Source of the DNA: an uncultured Bdellovibrio sp.
GTDB lineage: Bacteria > Bdellovibrionota > Bdellovibrionia > Bdellovibrionales > Bdellovibrionaceae
Length of the DNA: 14,728 nt
NCBI GenBank assembly: GCA_946482355.1
Contig: CAMLRE010000010.1
Location: forward strand, 1 to 14,728
Direction: 5' to 3'
Below are positions 1 through 7,636 of this stretch, piece after piece. The translations under genes were made by a program, and so were the position numbers. Each line of letters opens with the position of its first letter. Position 1 is the first letter of the stretch. Under the pieces are notes generated by a model. The model saw only the letters and a program-made list of their open reading frames with translations. It was not told where the DNA came from and searched no databases.

Positions 1-1215
1 GGGCGCGAGGTCACCATCAAGCAATTGTTGCATAAAGTATTTCTCACCCCACCGCCAATCAATCAGTAAATCTTTGACTAAAAATGACGCCACGATCATT
101 CGCACACGATTATGCATTAAGCCCGTTTCCCGAAGCTCTCTCATTCCCGCATCGACAATCGGAAAACCTGTGGTACCTTCTTTCCATCTTTCAAAAAAAT
201 CCAGCCGGTTTTCCCACGAGAGATTTTGATAATTGGCATTAAAAGAGTTGGTTTCCAAATCGGGCCGGTGAAACAAGATATGATAATAAAACTCTCTCCA
301 CACAATTTCTTTTAAGTATTGGTTGGGGCCGGAATCGGTCTTCCAAGGTAATCCGGTTAAATCTAAAAATTTAATAATTTGAGTCGACGTTAGGCTTCCG
401 TTCTTTAAAAAAATTGAAAGTTTAGATGTTCCATCAATGCTTGGAAAATCTCTGTCTTCTTTGTATTGCTCTATCTTTTTTCCAAATTTTTTAAGAACGT
501 GGTATGCATGATGACTTCCAGCCTCAGGAATCGCAATAGTTACACCTTTCTGATTTTTTTGTTCAAACTCATCTAATTGATCTTTGATCAGATGCGCATT
601 TGAAACCAAGCTTTTCCAGGTTCCATCGAAAGCCTTTTCCTGATTCGACCCCGCTTCCTTAGGAAACTTTTCGGTCGAAATTCTCTCTCTTCCCCAATCT
701 GTATTTAAGAGGTCAAACCATTTCCGGCTGAACGGCGAATAGATCTGATAGTATGAAGATTCTTTACCGTCTTTTTTAATCTCATGAGGTTCAAAAACAA
801 GATGATCCCTGGCCGTAATGATCTGCACACCATATTCAGAAATAGTTTTTTTGACAGCCTCATCCCTTTGGCGTGCAAAGGGCTCGTAGTCTCGGTTCCA
901 ACTAACAAATGTAGGCAGCTTTTTCTGTGAAGCCACTAAAGAAGAGAACAATGCCGAAAAAAAATCGTTAGGTAGATGATCAACAACAATTAAGTCACCG
1001 CCCTTCTCATTAAATTCTTGTTTTACCTTTCGCAGTGTCTTCAGAAAAAAAGCAAATCGATTGTGCGAAAAGTCTTGACGCTCTAAAAAAGTCGAATCAA
1101 AGCAGAATACCCCAAGAACTTTGCCGTTGGTCTTTTTCCAAACCTCACGCAACGCTTTGTTACCAGCAACACGAAGATCTCTTCGAAACCAGTGAATTCC
1201 CCAAATATCATTCAT
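1..1215 (-). CDS. phrB: DNA photolyase (cryptochrome/photolyase family), C-terminus cut by window edge
   Basis: Flavin-dependent, light-driven repair of pyrimidine dimers in DNA. The open frame runs 405 codons from the ATG at 1215 to the window edge with no stop. The N-terminus (GIHWFRRDLRV) is the photolyase antenna-domain signature. Further on are a TSxLS-type FAD-binding segment (TSKLSIFL), WREFYYHIL, FPIVDAGMREL, and the hallmark HNRVRMIVASFLVKDLL followed by DWRWGEKYF and DGDLA near residues 365-405. The missing end should hold the NGGWQW-type segment and the terminal helices, about 40-70 residues. The start overlaps the stop of the upstream methyltransferase gene by one base (TAATG), so it is the last visible gene of the leftward operon. 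It most resembles class I CPD photolyases such as E. coli PhrB. A cryptochrome or (6-4) photolyase cannot be excluded without the C-terminus. Co-transcription with lipid-modifying genes under LitR fits light-induced photoprotection. Confidence 0.95.
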   Translation of the reverse strand, partial: MNDIWGIHWFRRDLRVAGNKALREVWKKTNGKVLGVFCFDSTFLERQDFSHNRFAFFLKTLRKVKQEFNEKGGDLIVVDHLPNDFFSALFSSLVASQKKLPTFVSWNRDYEPFARQRDEAVKKTISEYGVQIITARDHLVFEPHEIKKDGKESSYYQIYSPFSRKWFDLLNTDWGRERISTEKFPKEAGSNQEKAFDGTWKSLVSNAHLIKDQLDEFEQKNQKGVTIAIPEAGSHHAYHVLKKFGKKIEQYKEDRDFPSIDGTSKLSIFLKNGSLTSTQIIKFLDLTGLPWKTDSGPNQYLKEIVWREFYYHILFHRPDLETNSFNANYQNLSWENRLDFFERWKEGTTGFPIVDAGMRELRETGLMHNRVRMIVASFLVKDLLIDWRWGEKYFMQQLLDGDLAP

Positions 1216-2402
1216 TACGGTTTTTCCATTACAAAGTGAGCTACATTAATTCTTTCAGCCATAAATGCACCTTCACAGTACGAAAGATAAAAGCGCCATA
1301 GGTTAACAAACTGATCGTCAACTTCAGGAAGAAGGTTCTGAGACCTGGCTGAAAGAAAACCTTCTTTCCAGCGACGCAAAGTCTCGGCATAACACAATCC
1401 GAATTCAAACGGCAGACTATCCGCATTTAACCCGGCTTTTTCGGCATTGGTTTTCACGACATTATTCGCCAGCAACATACCGCCTGGAAAAATCATCGTG
1501 TTAATAAAATCTGGGTTCAAACGGTATTCCGGAAAAAGTTTATCTTTAATGGTAATTGCCTGAATCAGGGCTGTGCCTTTTGATTTCAACGAATCAGTTA
1601 CTTTACCAAAATAAGTGGGCCAATATTTTTCACCTACGGCTTCTATCATTTCGATAGAGACAATCTTATCAAATTTCCCTTGAATGTTTCGATAATCCAT
1701 AAGCTTTAGGTCAACTTCAGAGTTAAGCCCTTTTTGCCGGATCAAATTTCTATTATAGACTTCCTGCGCGGGCGAATTCATAACGGCAGTTACCTTACAT
1801 CCCGTTCGTTCAACGGCACGACTGAAAAAACCACCCCATCCGCAGCCAATTTCCAGCACGTGATCTTTAGAAGTAATATTTAATTGATCAATAATCCGGT
1901 CATACTTTCTGAGCTGGGCTTCACGAAGATCGTCATTCTTTTCTGGCGACGAAAAAATCGCCGAAGAATAGCTCATTGTTGAATCTAACCATTTGCCGTA
2001 AAAATCGTTTCCTAAATCATAATGGGCCATGATGTTTTTTTTCGCGCCTTGAACCGTATTAGGGCTAAGAAACCGCTTAATTCTCGGAAGAAGAGTTCCC
2101 AAAAAATTACCGTCGAATGAAGATCTTAAAACCTCATCGTTTTGGCAAGCCCAGTAAATAAATGCGGCTTCGTCAGATATAATAATGTCTTTTCTGATAA
2201 TCGCTGAAGCCAGTTCAATATCGCCGCCACGAACGATGCGGTGTAATGTCTTATAGTCGTTTACTGTAATTTCAGCAACTAACGGCCCCTCGCCAAAAAC
2301 ATACTCGGTGTTAGGACCTAAAAATTTCATTTTAATTGTTCCGAATTTAGTTTTTTCTAAAGTTTTGAACAGAATTTGGTTGCTAACTGCTTCAAGAATC
2401 AT
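1215..2402 (-). CDS. Cfa-like SAM-dependent phospholipid acyl-chain methyltransferase
   Basis: Member of the cyclopropane-fatty-acyl-phospholipid synthase family (COG2230), 395 aa. It transfers methyl or methylene from S-adenosylmethionine to the double bond of unsaturated phospholipid acyl chains at the inner membrane. Visible motifs are HYDLGNDFYGKWLD (about 127-140), SAM motif I VLEIGCGWGG (182-191), SIEMIEAVGEKYW (249-261), FINTMIFPGG (299-308) and a C-terminal Y338 in YAETLRRW. Compared with E. coli Cfa as I recall it, the active-site Glu (E254) and Tyr (Y338) are kept. The bicarbonate-binding His becomes Q281 (ALIQAITI) and Cys139 becomes S147 (MSYSSAIF). This pattern is typical of the copies that sit beside DUF1365 and COG2907 genes, so the product may be a methyl-branched or furan-precursor chain rather than a cyclopropane. 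The start has a good ribosome site (AAGG, 6-base spacing) and overlaps the DUF1365 gene by 11 bases. Confidence 0.9.
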   Translation of the reverse strand: MILEAVSNQILFKTLEKTKFGTIKMKFLGPNTEYVFGEGPLVAEITVNDYKTLHRIVRGGDIELASAIIRKDIIISDEAAFIYWACQNDEVLRSSFDGNFLGTLLPRIKRFLSPNTVQGAKKNIMAHYDLGNDFYGKWLDSTMSYSSAIFSSPEKNDDLREAQLRKYDRIIDQLNITSKDHVLEIGCGWGGFFSRAVERTGCKVTAVMNSPAQEVYNRNLIRQKGLNSEVDLKLMDYRNIQGKFDKIVSIEMIEAVGEKYWPTYFGKVTDSLKSKGTALIQAITIKDKLFPEYRLNPDFINTMIFPGGMLLANNVVKTNAEKAGLNADSLPFEFGLCYAETLRRWKEGFLSARSQNLLPEVDDQFVNLWRFYLSYCEGAFMAERINVAHFVMEKP

Positions 2403-3201
2403 AGGTTACCTTCTTTTCTGGAGGTGTTGGATGTTTATAAAACTTAGCCCCTTTAAACCAAAGTTTTAGGGCCTGGAAATGAATCCGCCAGATGACCATG
2501 ACTGTAAGCCATCCGAATTTTTTTAAAATATAGAATGCAGTTACACTTTCAAAATCGCGAAACTTAAGCCGAATCAGCGTATCAAGTTTTAGGTGCTGGT
2601 CAGAGCTAAAAAGCTTGATTCGAACCTGATTTCCACCTTCAAAACTATCAAATTCAAAAGTGTAATATCCAGATATATCCATAAAAGGTGAAACATGAAA
2701 TTGCTTCACAGCTTTTTTAGGATCTGAAGAATGTATGTTTAAATTCTGTAAAAAATAAAAATGGCGGTCACCAAAAGTATTATTAACTTCACATACCACC
2801 GCATCTAATTTTTCATTTTTATAACAATACCAAAAACTTACGGGATTAAATGCATACCCGAACATTTGCGGAAGTGTTTGCAACCAGATTTTTTCGCATG
2901 CATAGGCAAATTCTTTTTGCAGAAATTGCCTCACATTTTCTCTCAGATTACCCTTTTCAGAAGTCAGATAATTTTCTGCACGAACCGATAAATAGCTTCT
3001 TTCGTTTAATTGCTGCATCACTTCGTCTGAGTGGATTGGAATCAGTAAATTAAAAATCGGATAACTAAAACTATTTGATAACTTCAATCTTTTTAAAAGA
3101 CGGCCCAGCAAACCAAATTGTTGCGAGGCTGAATTTGGCCTCGAATGCCACACCAAACCTTCTCCAAAAAGAATTGTTTCTTTATTTGGGCTTAGCTCCA
3201 T
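2392..3201 (-). CDS. DUF1365 family protein
   Basis: DUF1365 protein of 269 aa with all the family hallmarks: LPQMFGYAFNPVSFWYC (110-126), CEVNNTFGDRHFYF (137-150), KQFHVSPFMD (166-175), and near the C-terminus IHFQALKLWFKG (240-251) followed by HP. The biochemical function of the family is not settled. It travels almost invariably with a COG2907 flavoprotein and a Cfa-like methyltransferase, as here, and a role in making or handling a modified membrane lipid is inferred from that. The conserved His, Asn and Asp residues in the NNTFGDRHFY and FHVSPFMD blocks look like an active or binding site. There is no signal peptide. A hydrophobic stretch near 230-245 may give membrane association. The start at 3201 overlaps the end of the flavoprotein gene by 10 bases, with GGAG about 10 bases upstream. 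Confidence 0.92.
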   Translation of the reverse strand: MELSPNKETILFGEGLVWHSRPNSASQQFGLLGRLLKRLKLSNSFSYPIFNLLIPIHSDEVMQQLNERSYLSVRAENYLTSEKGNLRENVRQFLQKEFAYACEKIWLQTLPQMFGYAFNPVSFWYCYKNEKLDAVVCEVNNTFGDRHFYFLQNLNIHSSDPKKAVKQFHVSPFMDISGYYTFEFDSFEGGNQVRIKLFSSDQHLKLDTLIRLKFRDFESVTAFYILKKFGWLTVMVIWRIHFQALKLWFKGAKFYKHPTPPEKKVTYDS

Positions 3202-4442
3202 GGCGGCTCTACTCCAAGTAATTTTGCAACATTCACAGCGCTCAGTATACCGTCTTCATGAAATCCGTAGCGGGTCCAGGCGCCGGCAAAATAAATACCA
3301 TGACGGCCTTGAATTTGCGGAATTTTTTTCTGAGTCTCAATCGTAGAGAAGTCGAACTGTGGATGGTCATAATTAAACTCGCGGTGCTTTTGCTGAAGAG
3401 TTTTACCGTAATTTAAAGTTACAAAATAATTTTTTTTAACCGGCAATGGCTGAAGTTTATTAATAAAATATGTTAAGCAGATATCACTTTTATCATGAAC
3501 CTGATCTTGAGCTTTAACATTCCAAGCCGACCAGCAGGATTTATTCTTCGGCATTAAAGATTCGTCTTCGTGCAGCTCAACTTTGTTCGGCGTTACCTTA
3601 AAGCACGAAAGTTCAGCGGCCATATCCGGAAAATCAGAACTAATTAAGCTTGCTGATGTTGGCGCGTGCGTAGCTAAAATAACTTTATCAAAATCGATTT
3701 TAGAGTTTTCAGTTATAACTGTTAACTTATCCTGATTTCGGGCAATATTTTTAACCTTAGTTGACGCATGAATATGCTGTAGACGTTCACGAACCCGATT
3801 GACATAGTTAATCGAGCCGCCGGTTATTGTACGCCATACGGGCCTGTCATTGATTTGCAGCAGGTGATGATTAATACAAAATGTTAAAAATGTTTCGGCC
3901 GGAAACTTTAAAGCATTTGCATAGGACATCGACCAGATGGCCCCGGTCATCGGAAGCAGGTATAATGTTTTAAAAGAATGACTATATCCGCGAAAATCAG
4001 CCAGCTCTTCAAGAGAGAAATTCTTTTCGCGGCTTAATTCAAGATTCTCTTTTGCTGACTTATTAAAATTCCAGATATCTATCAGCATTTTTAAAAAATC
4101 TAAATTTAAAATATTTTTAGGTTGAGCAAAAACAGTTGATAAATTTTCACCCGCCCATTCGAGCCCCTTAATGGCCTGGATAGAAAGCGACATGTTTGAT
4201 TCTGTCGTTGCAACTTCTAAGTATTTTAGAAACTGGGTAAAATGCGGATAGGTCAAAGTGTTGTAAACCAAAAACCCCGTGTCGATAGCAACTTCTTCTT
4301 TCGATTTTTCGTTGACGCTGACCGTATGGGCATGACCGCCAAGGCGCGAATCTGATTCAAAAAGATGAACTTCATGTTCTTGATTTAAAATTAAAGCCGC
4401 AGCCAAACCACTGATTCCACCGCCAATAACTGCAATTTTCAT
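3192..4442 (-). CDS. FAD-dependent amine-oxidase-like oxidoreductase (COG2907)
   Basis: NAD/FAD-binding flavoprotein of 416 aa. The N-terminal Rossmann fold is explicit: IGGGISGLAAALIL (6-19) with the ribose-binding Glu at the end of strand 2 (HLFES, E29) and the GGHAHTV motif (35-41). The C-terminus carries the second FAD contact, GIYFAGAWTRYGFHEDGILS, followed by the PPW end typical of the subfamily. This is the COG2907 group found next to DUF1365 and Cfa-like methyltransferases; related flavoenzymes desaturate or reduce methylated lipid intermediates. Substrate inferred from context only: the acyl chain methylated by the product of the gene at 1215-2402. The ATG at 4442 overlaps the stop of the DUF1295 gene (ATGA, 4 bases), with AGGGA seven bases upstream, so the two are translationally coupled. 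Length is normal for the family and no truncation is evident. Confidence 0.92.
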   Translation of the reverse strand: MKIAVIGGGISGLAAALILNQEHEVHLFESDSRLGGHAHTVSVNEKSKEEVAIDTGFLVYNTLTYPHFTQFLKYLEVATTESNMSLSIQAIKGLEWAGENLSTVFAQPKNILNLDFLKMLIDIWNFNKSAKENLELSREKNFSLEELADFRGYSHSFKTLYLLPMTGAIWSMSYANALKFPAETFLTFCINHHLLQINDRPVWRTITGGSINYVNRVRERLQHIHASTKVKNIARNQDKLTVITENSKIDFDKVILATHAPTSASLISSDFPDMAAELSCFKVTPNKVELHEDESLMPKNKSCWSAWNVKAQDQVHDKSDICLTYFINKLQPLPVKKNYFVTLNYGKTLQQKHREFNYDHPQFDFSTIETQKKIPQIQGRHGIYFAGAWTRYGFHEDGILSAVNVAKLLGVEPPWS

Positions 4443-5215
4443 ATTTTTATCCCTGGAAAAAATCGATTTGTTGTTTTTTGATAGTCGCGATATAGATCGC
4501 CCTTCGACTTAAGCGACTGCTCTTCGGCCTTCGGAATGCCCGTAAGATAATTTAAAGTAAGATACATTAAAAGAGGGCTGATGAGACCTAAATACCCGTA
4601 AGCCGACGGTAATGCAGAAATTGAAATTCCACACCAAATAAGCCACTCAAAAAAATAATTCGGATGTCTTGAATATTTCCAAAGTCCCGCTTTACAGACC
4701 TTGTTTTTATTTGCAGGTGCTTTTTTAAATTGGCTTAACTGATGATCGGCGACGGTTTCTCCGAAAAAACCAAAGAAAAAAATAATAACTCCACAGACTG
4801 TCAAAAAAGAAAAATTCGAATCACTGTCGTTAGCTATAAAGAAAAATGGCAAACTGAATACGATCTGGGACAGCCCCTGGAACTGAAAAAAAGCGAAAAA
4901 TTTTGCTTTTCCCCATTTTTTTTTCAGATCGATATATCGACTGTCTTCTAAAGGGTAATGCGCCTTAAGACGAGCCGCAAGATGTGACCCTAAACGCAAA
5001 GACCAAAGCATTGATAATATGAGAGCCAACGCTTTTTTTTCTGCGGCTCCTTTGGAAGTCCACACAAAAATAATCACTAAAGCCCCGATGCCGTAGGCCC
5101 AAACAGCATCGACAAGACTGTAAAAACTCAGTTTTTGCGAAATCCACCAAAAGACCGCCATCAGCAGCAGGCAAAATAAAAATCCGATGGCTAAGACAGA
5201 AAATGCACTCAACAT
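4439..5215 (-). CDS. DUF1295 family membrane protein (steroid 5-alpha-reductase fold)
   Basis: Polytopic inner-membrane protein of 258 aa with about six hydrophobic segments, the first from residue 1. The family signature SRHPNYFFEWLIWCGISI lies in the C-terminal third, as in DUF1295/ICMT-like and steroid 5-alpha-reductase-like enzymes, where it helps bind the cofactor (NADPH or SAM). It could reduce or modify a lipid double bond, but no substrate has been shown for this subgroup in such clusters. The ATG at 5215 overlaps the end of the epimerase gene by seven bases, and GGAG seven bases upstream supports the start. The gene sits second in the leftward operon, between the epimerase-SRPBCC protein and the flavoprotein, which points to a role in the same membrane-lipid pathway. 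Confidence 0.9.
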   Translation of the reverse strand: MLSAFSVLAIGFLFCLLLMAVFWWISQKLSFYSLVDAVWAYGIGALVIIFVWTSKGAAEKKALALILSMLWSLRLGSHLAARLKAHYPLEDSRYIDLKKKWGKAKFFAFFQFQGLSQIVFSLPFFFIANDSDSNFSFLTVCGVIIFFFGFFGETVADHQLSQFKKAPANKNKVCKAGLWKYSRHPNYFFEWLIWCGISISALPSAYGYLGLISPLLMYLTLNYLTGIPKAEEQSLKSKGDLYRDYQKTTNRFFPGIKI

Positions 5216-6585
5216 TGAAGATCTCCACTTTTTAAAAGAGCCTGAATTTTTTCTTGCCGGTAATTAAAGATTTGGCTGACATCTTTTGAGATCCAGCCAC
5301 CTAATAACATCTTACCTATAATCGCAACCGGGACCCGGTAGGTCACTTCATCCCTTAAAAGGCAACCACCTGGGACTTGTTCAAAAGTATGCAGATGATG
5401 CCACTTTGAATAGGGTCCTTTCTTCTGCTCATCTATAAAAAAACTATTTTTTTGCCAATCGACAATAAGTGTTTTCCAGTAAACAGGTAATCCATGAATC
5501 TTGAGCTTGTAATCGATGACCGTGCCTTTATTAATTTCTTCAGAAGATTTAGAAACAATTTTAAAATTAAGCCATGGCGGCGTTAAAGCCTCGAGATTTT
5601 CCGCCCGACAAAAAAACCTAAATATCTCTTCAGGTTTCAACGGAACAAACTGATCTTTAAAAAGAAAAGAATCAAATAGACCGGTGTCTTTAAATTCAGC
5701 TTTCAAAGCTGAATGAAGATCCGGGTACTGAAAAACAAACTCCTTCTCCAACAACGCTTTAGGCGAAACTTTAAGGCTTGAAGTAATGGCCTTTGATAAC
5801 TCACCTAAAGCTAAATTCAAAAATGGCTTTGGAACAAACCCAAAAGAAGAAATACCCTTAACCTGAGCGAGTTGTTTTACAAATTCTTTATTCTGAACCG
5901 GATTCGGAGCCACACAGTTCACTGCTCCCGATAGGGAATTATCCTGAAGAGCAAATAACACAGCACGAACAACATCCTGAATATGAATCCAGCTCATCCA
6001 GCTTTTACCATCTGAGATTTGAAGAGGAGGCATTTTTGTAAGCGCCCCACCTTCTCGAGAGAGGACAATTCCGGTTCTTAATAACACCACCCGTATTCCA
6101 AGTTTCTCAGCAGCAAGAGCTTCCTGTTCCCATTCGCGACACAGTTGCGCTAAAAAATCACTACCCGATTTTGTTTGCTCATCCAAAATTCCCGGCTGTT
6201 CGTAACCGTAAAATCCGATAGCCGACCCCGATATTAAAACCTTTGGCCTTTTCTCGGAAGGAAGTTTCGCTAGCGAACTCACCAGATTTCTAGTTCCTAT
6301 AATGCGCGATTCAACCAGACGCTTTTTTTGCTCTTTTGACCATGGCTTGTCTGCAATATTCTCTCCCGACAAATGAATAACCGCATCTACATCCAGGCAA
6401 GCTTCGTTCGGAACGAGAACTTCATGAGTCCACTTAAATATTTTATTTTCAGGAAGCATTTTAAATGACTCTGGGTTTCTGACGAGAGCCTTAAGATCAT
6501 GGCCTTCACGCAACGCCCGTCTTATAAAGTTTTTCCCGATTAAGCCTGAGGCTCCAGAAATAAGTATACGCATATTGCCGGCCAT
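5209..6585 (-). CDS. TIGR01777 NAD(P)-dependent epimerase fused to SRPBCC lipid-binding domain
   Basis: First gene of the leftward operon, 458 aa from the chosen start. Residues 1 to about 300 (counting from the ATG at 6585) are an extended short-chain dehydrogenase of the TIGR01777/YfcH group. They show MRILISGASGLIGKNF near the start, an HLSGENIAD segment, SGSAIGFYGYEQPG followed by DFLAQLCREWEQEA, and SWIHIQDVVRAV. The following part, about 305-450, is a START/SRPBCC-like domain (FVPLKPEEIFRFFCRAENLEALTPPWL, given here as its key span only) that normally binds a hydrophobic ligand. Most stand-alone TIGR01777 proteins are about 300 aa, so the fusion is notable. The start at 6585 is preferred to the ATG at 6597 because GGAGG (6591-6595) lies five bases before it and overlaps the longer start. 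A third ATG at 6573 also fits the usual family N-terminus. The promoter should lie within the palindrome region just upstream. Exact reaction unknown. Confidence 0.9.
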   Translation of the reverse strand: MAGNMRILISGASGLIGKNFIRRALREGHDLKALVRNPESFKMLPENKIFKWTHEVLVPNEACLDVDAVIHLSGENIADKPWSKEQKKRLVESRIIGTRNLVSSLAKLPSEKRPKVLISGSAIGFYGYEQPGILDEQTKSGSDFLAQLCREWEQEALAAEKLGIRVVLLRTGIVLSREGGALTKMPPLQISDGKSWMSWIHIQDVVRAVLFALQDNSLSGAVNCVAPNPVQNKEFVKQLAQVKGISSFGFVPKPFLNLALGELSKAITSSLKVSPKALLEKEFVFQYPDLHSALKAEFKDTGLFDSFLFKDQFVPLKPEEIFRFFCRAENLEALTPPWLNFKIVSKSSEEINKGTVIDYKLKIHGLPVYWKTLIVDWQKNSFFIDEQKKGPYSKWHHLHTFEQVPGGCLLRDEVTYRVPVAIIGKMLLGGWISKDVSQIFNYRQEKIQALLKSGDLQC

Positions 6586-6590
6586 TATTG

Positions 6591-6595
6591 CCTCC
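6591..6595 (-). promoter_or_regulatory. Shine-Dalgarno GGAGG deciding the epimerase start
   Basis: On the minus strand GGAGG stands five bases upstream of the ATG at 6585. It overlaps the second and third codons of the longer reading starting at 6597. This makes 6585 the likelier start for the epimerase-SRPBCC gene. Confidence 0.6.
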
Positions 6596-6621
6596 ATAAA
6601 TAAATCCTAACACGCAGTTTC

Positions 6622-6651
6622 TGTTTTGTATAGATTTTTCTATACAAAACA
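6622..6651. promoter_or_regulatory. 13-bp perfect inverted repeat, candidate LitR operator between divergent operons
   Basis: The two arms TGTTTTGTATAGA (6622-6634) and TCTATACAAAACA (6639-6651) are perfect reverse complements separated by TTTT. The element lies in the only intergenic space between litR and the divergent operon. MerR-type dimers bind such AT-rich dyads, and CarH/LitR repressors commonly bind their own promoter. Each arm contains TATACA reading outward. Leftward, TATACA (6627-6632) is 17 bases from TAGGAT (6604-6609). Rightward, TATACA (6641-6646) is 15 bases from TATATT (6662-6667). Both possible -35 boxes are therefore inside the dyad, so a bound repressor would block both operons. 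The dyad could also form a hairpin, but with no gene ending here a terminator is unlikely. Confidence 0.7.
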
Positions 6652-6661
6652 ATCTCCACCA

Positions 6662-6667
6662 TATATT
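6662..6667 (+). promoter_or_regulatory. Candidate -10 box of litR
   Basis: TATATT lies eight bases before the litR ATG, so transcription would begin at or within a few bases of the start codon. There is no Shine-Dalgarno sequence upstream of that ATG, which fits a leaderless or near-leaderless message. The paired -35 would be TATACA inside the palindrome (15-base spacing), which is weak. AT-richness makes a chance match possible. Confidence 0.4.
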
Positions 6668-6675
6668 ATTAAAAT

Positions 6676-7617
6676 ATGGGCCAAAACGAGATATTTTCCA
6701 TCCGCCAAATGATCGAACTTACAGGACTTTCCGAATTCACAATTCGGGGCTGGGAAAATCGCTATCAGGCTTTTTCACCCGATCGAAGCGACACTGGGCG
6801 GCGAGAGTATCGAAAAAAAGATATCGAACGTGCCCTCCTATTTAGAGAGCTTCTCAAGCGGGGCCATAAAATTAGCCACATTGCCAAACTGAATAATCAA
6901 AAACTTCAGTCTTTATTTGGGAACGTTGAAGAAAACGACGAAAGCAAAAAGTTTAAGTATGAAGATAAGAATGTTAATGAGGCCTTAGAGCTTATGGCTC
7001 TGCAGAAATGGACTGAGCTTTCAGAACTGTTCAAACAGGTCCATTACAAAACCCCAGGTGAATTGATCCATTTATTCTTCTTACCACTGATTCGGGAACT
7101 CACCTCACTAGTTGGTTCGGGTCTGGTTTCAGTAGCCCAGGAGCATGTACTGTCTTCTTTTTTGAAAGAAAAGATCTACTCTTCACTTTCTGATCTCGAT
7201 AAAAGAAAGAAAACTAAAGATACGCAGAAAAAAATTCGGTTTGTACTGGCCACCCCAGAGGGAGACTATCATGAAATTGGCCTTCTTTTGGCTCACCTGC
7301 TAATCAGATCTTTCGGCTATACCTCTTTATTTATGGGGCCCAATACACCAGCTCAAGATCTCTCAGAAACGGCATTAAGATTTGAAGCCTCGCATTTACT
7401 CATCGTATCAACAGTTTCTTATAAAGATGGAGCCCGCCAACATCTTTTAAAGTTTGTAAGCGACGTACAAAAAAAAATGGGACCTGAACTTAAAATTATA
7501 CTAGCAGGAACTCAAGCGCCTACTTTTTCCAACGAACAGAACTCTAGACTTTTTAGCATAGCAAGCTTTGTGGATTTCGATAATCATCTGAAAGCTTTAC
7601 GAGAAAATTATGAATGA
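6676..7617 (+). CDS. litR: LitR/CarH-type MerR regulator with cobalamin-binding domain
   Basis: Light-responsive transcription factor, 313 aa. Residues 6-75 form a MerR winged helix (SIRQMIELTGLSEFTIRGW, then ENRY, then TGRREY). Residues about 98-170 are the four-helix cobalamin-binding cap. Residues about 187-310 are a B12-binding Rossmann fold with D197-Y-H199-E-I-G202, the D/E-x-H-x-x-G motif whose His is the lower cobalt ligand, and GPNTP (221-225). The cap keeps E156-H157 of the W-x9-EH photosensor motif, but the Trp position is V146. In known CarH/LitR proteins adenosylcobalamin promotes a DNA-binding tetramer in the dark, and light breaks it. Here the His ligand argues for true B12 binding (class I), unlike the B12-less class II of pseudomonads. 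It is divergent from the lipid/photolyase operon, shares the palindrome with it, and heads the rightward operon, so autoregulation and control of both arms are likely. Confidence 0.93.
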   Translation: MGQNEIFSIRQMIELTGLSEFTIRGWENRYQAFSPDRSDTGRREYRKKDIERALLFRELLKRGHKISHIAKLNNQKLQSLFGNVEENDESKKFKYEDKNVNEALELMALQKWTELSELFKQVHYKTPGELIHLFFLPLIRELTSLVGSGLVSVAQEHVLSSFLKEKIYSSLSDLDKRKKTKDTQKKIRFVLATPEGDYHEIGLLLAHLLIRSFGYTSLFMGPNTPAQDLSETALRFEASHLLIVSTVSYKDGARQHLLKFVSDVQKKMGPELKIILAGTQAPTFSNEQNSRLFSIASFVDFDNHLKALRENYE

Positions 7618-7624
7618 CCAAACG

Positions 7625-7630
7625 AAAGGA
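7625..7630 (+). promoter_or_regulatory. Shine-Dalgarno AAAGGA deciding the lipoprotein start
   Basis: AAAGGA with a six-base spacer to the ATG at 7637. It lies inside the longer reading that would start at 7610, and so supports the shorter lipoprotein with a standard signal peptide. Confidence 0.65.
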
Positions 7631-7636
7631 AATTTC

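Noticed and set aside
1035..1301. Plus-strand open frame of 88 codons over the photolyase/methyltransferase junction
   Set aside because: It is antisense to two strong family matches, has no ribosome site and no recognisable motif; its composition looks like a reading-frame shadow.
6622..6651. The palindrome as an intrinsic terminator
   Set aside because: No gene ends here. Both neighbours start away from it, and no T-run follows the stem on either strand, so an operator is the better reading.
6676..7617. Class II (B12-less) LitR
   Set aside because: The D-x-H-x-x-G motif and the EH pair are intact, which argues for cobalamin binding despite the missing Trp.
7610..7636. Upstream start (ATG at 7610) for the DUF3833 lipoprotein
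   Set aside because: It would put nine polar residues before a clean lipoprotein signal and overlaps the Shine-Dalgarno of the ATG at 7637.
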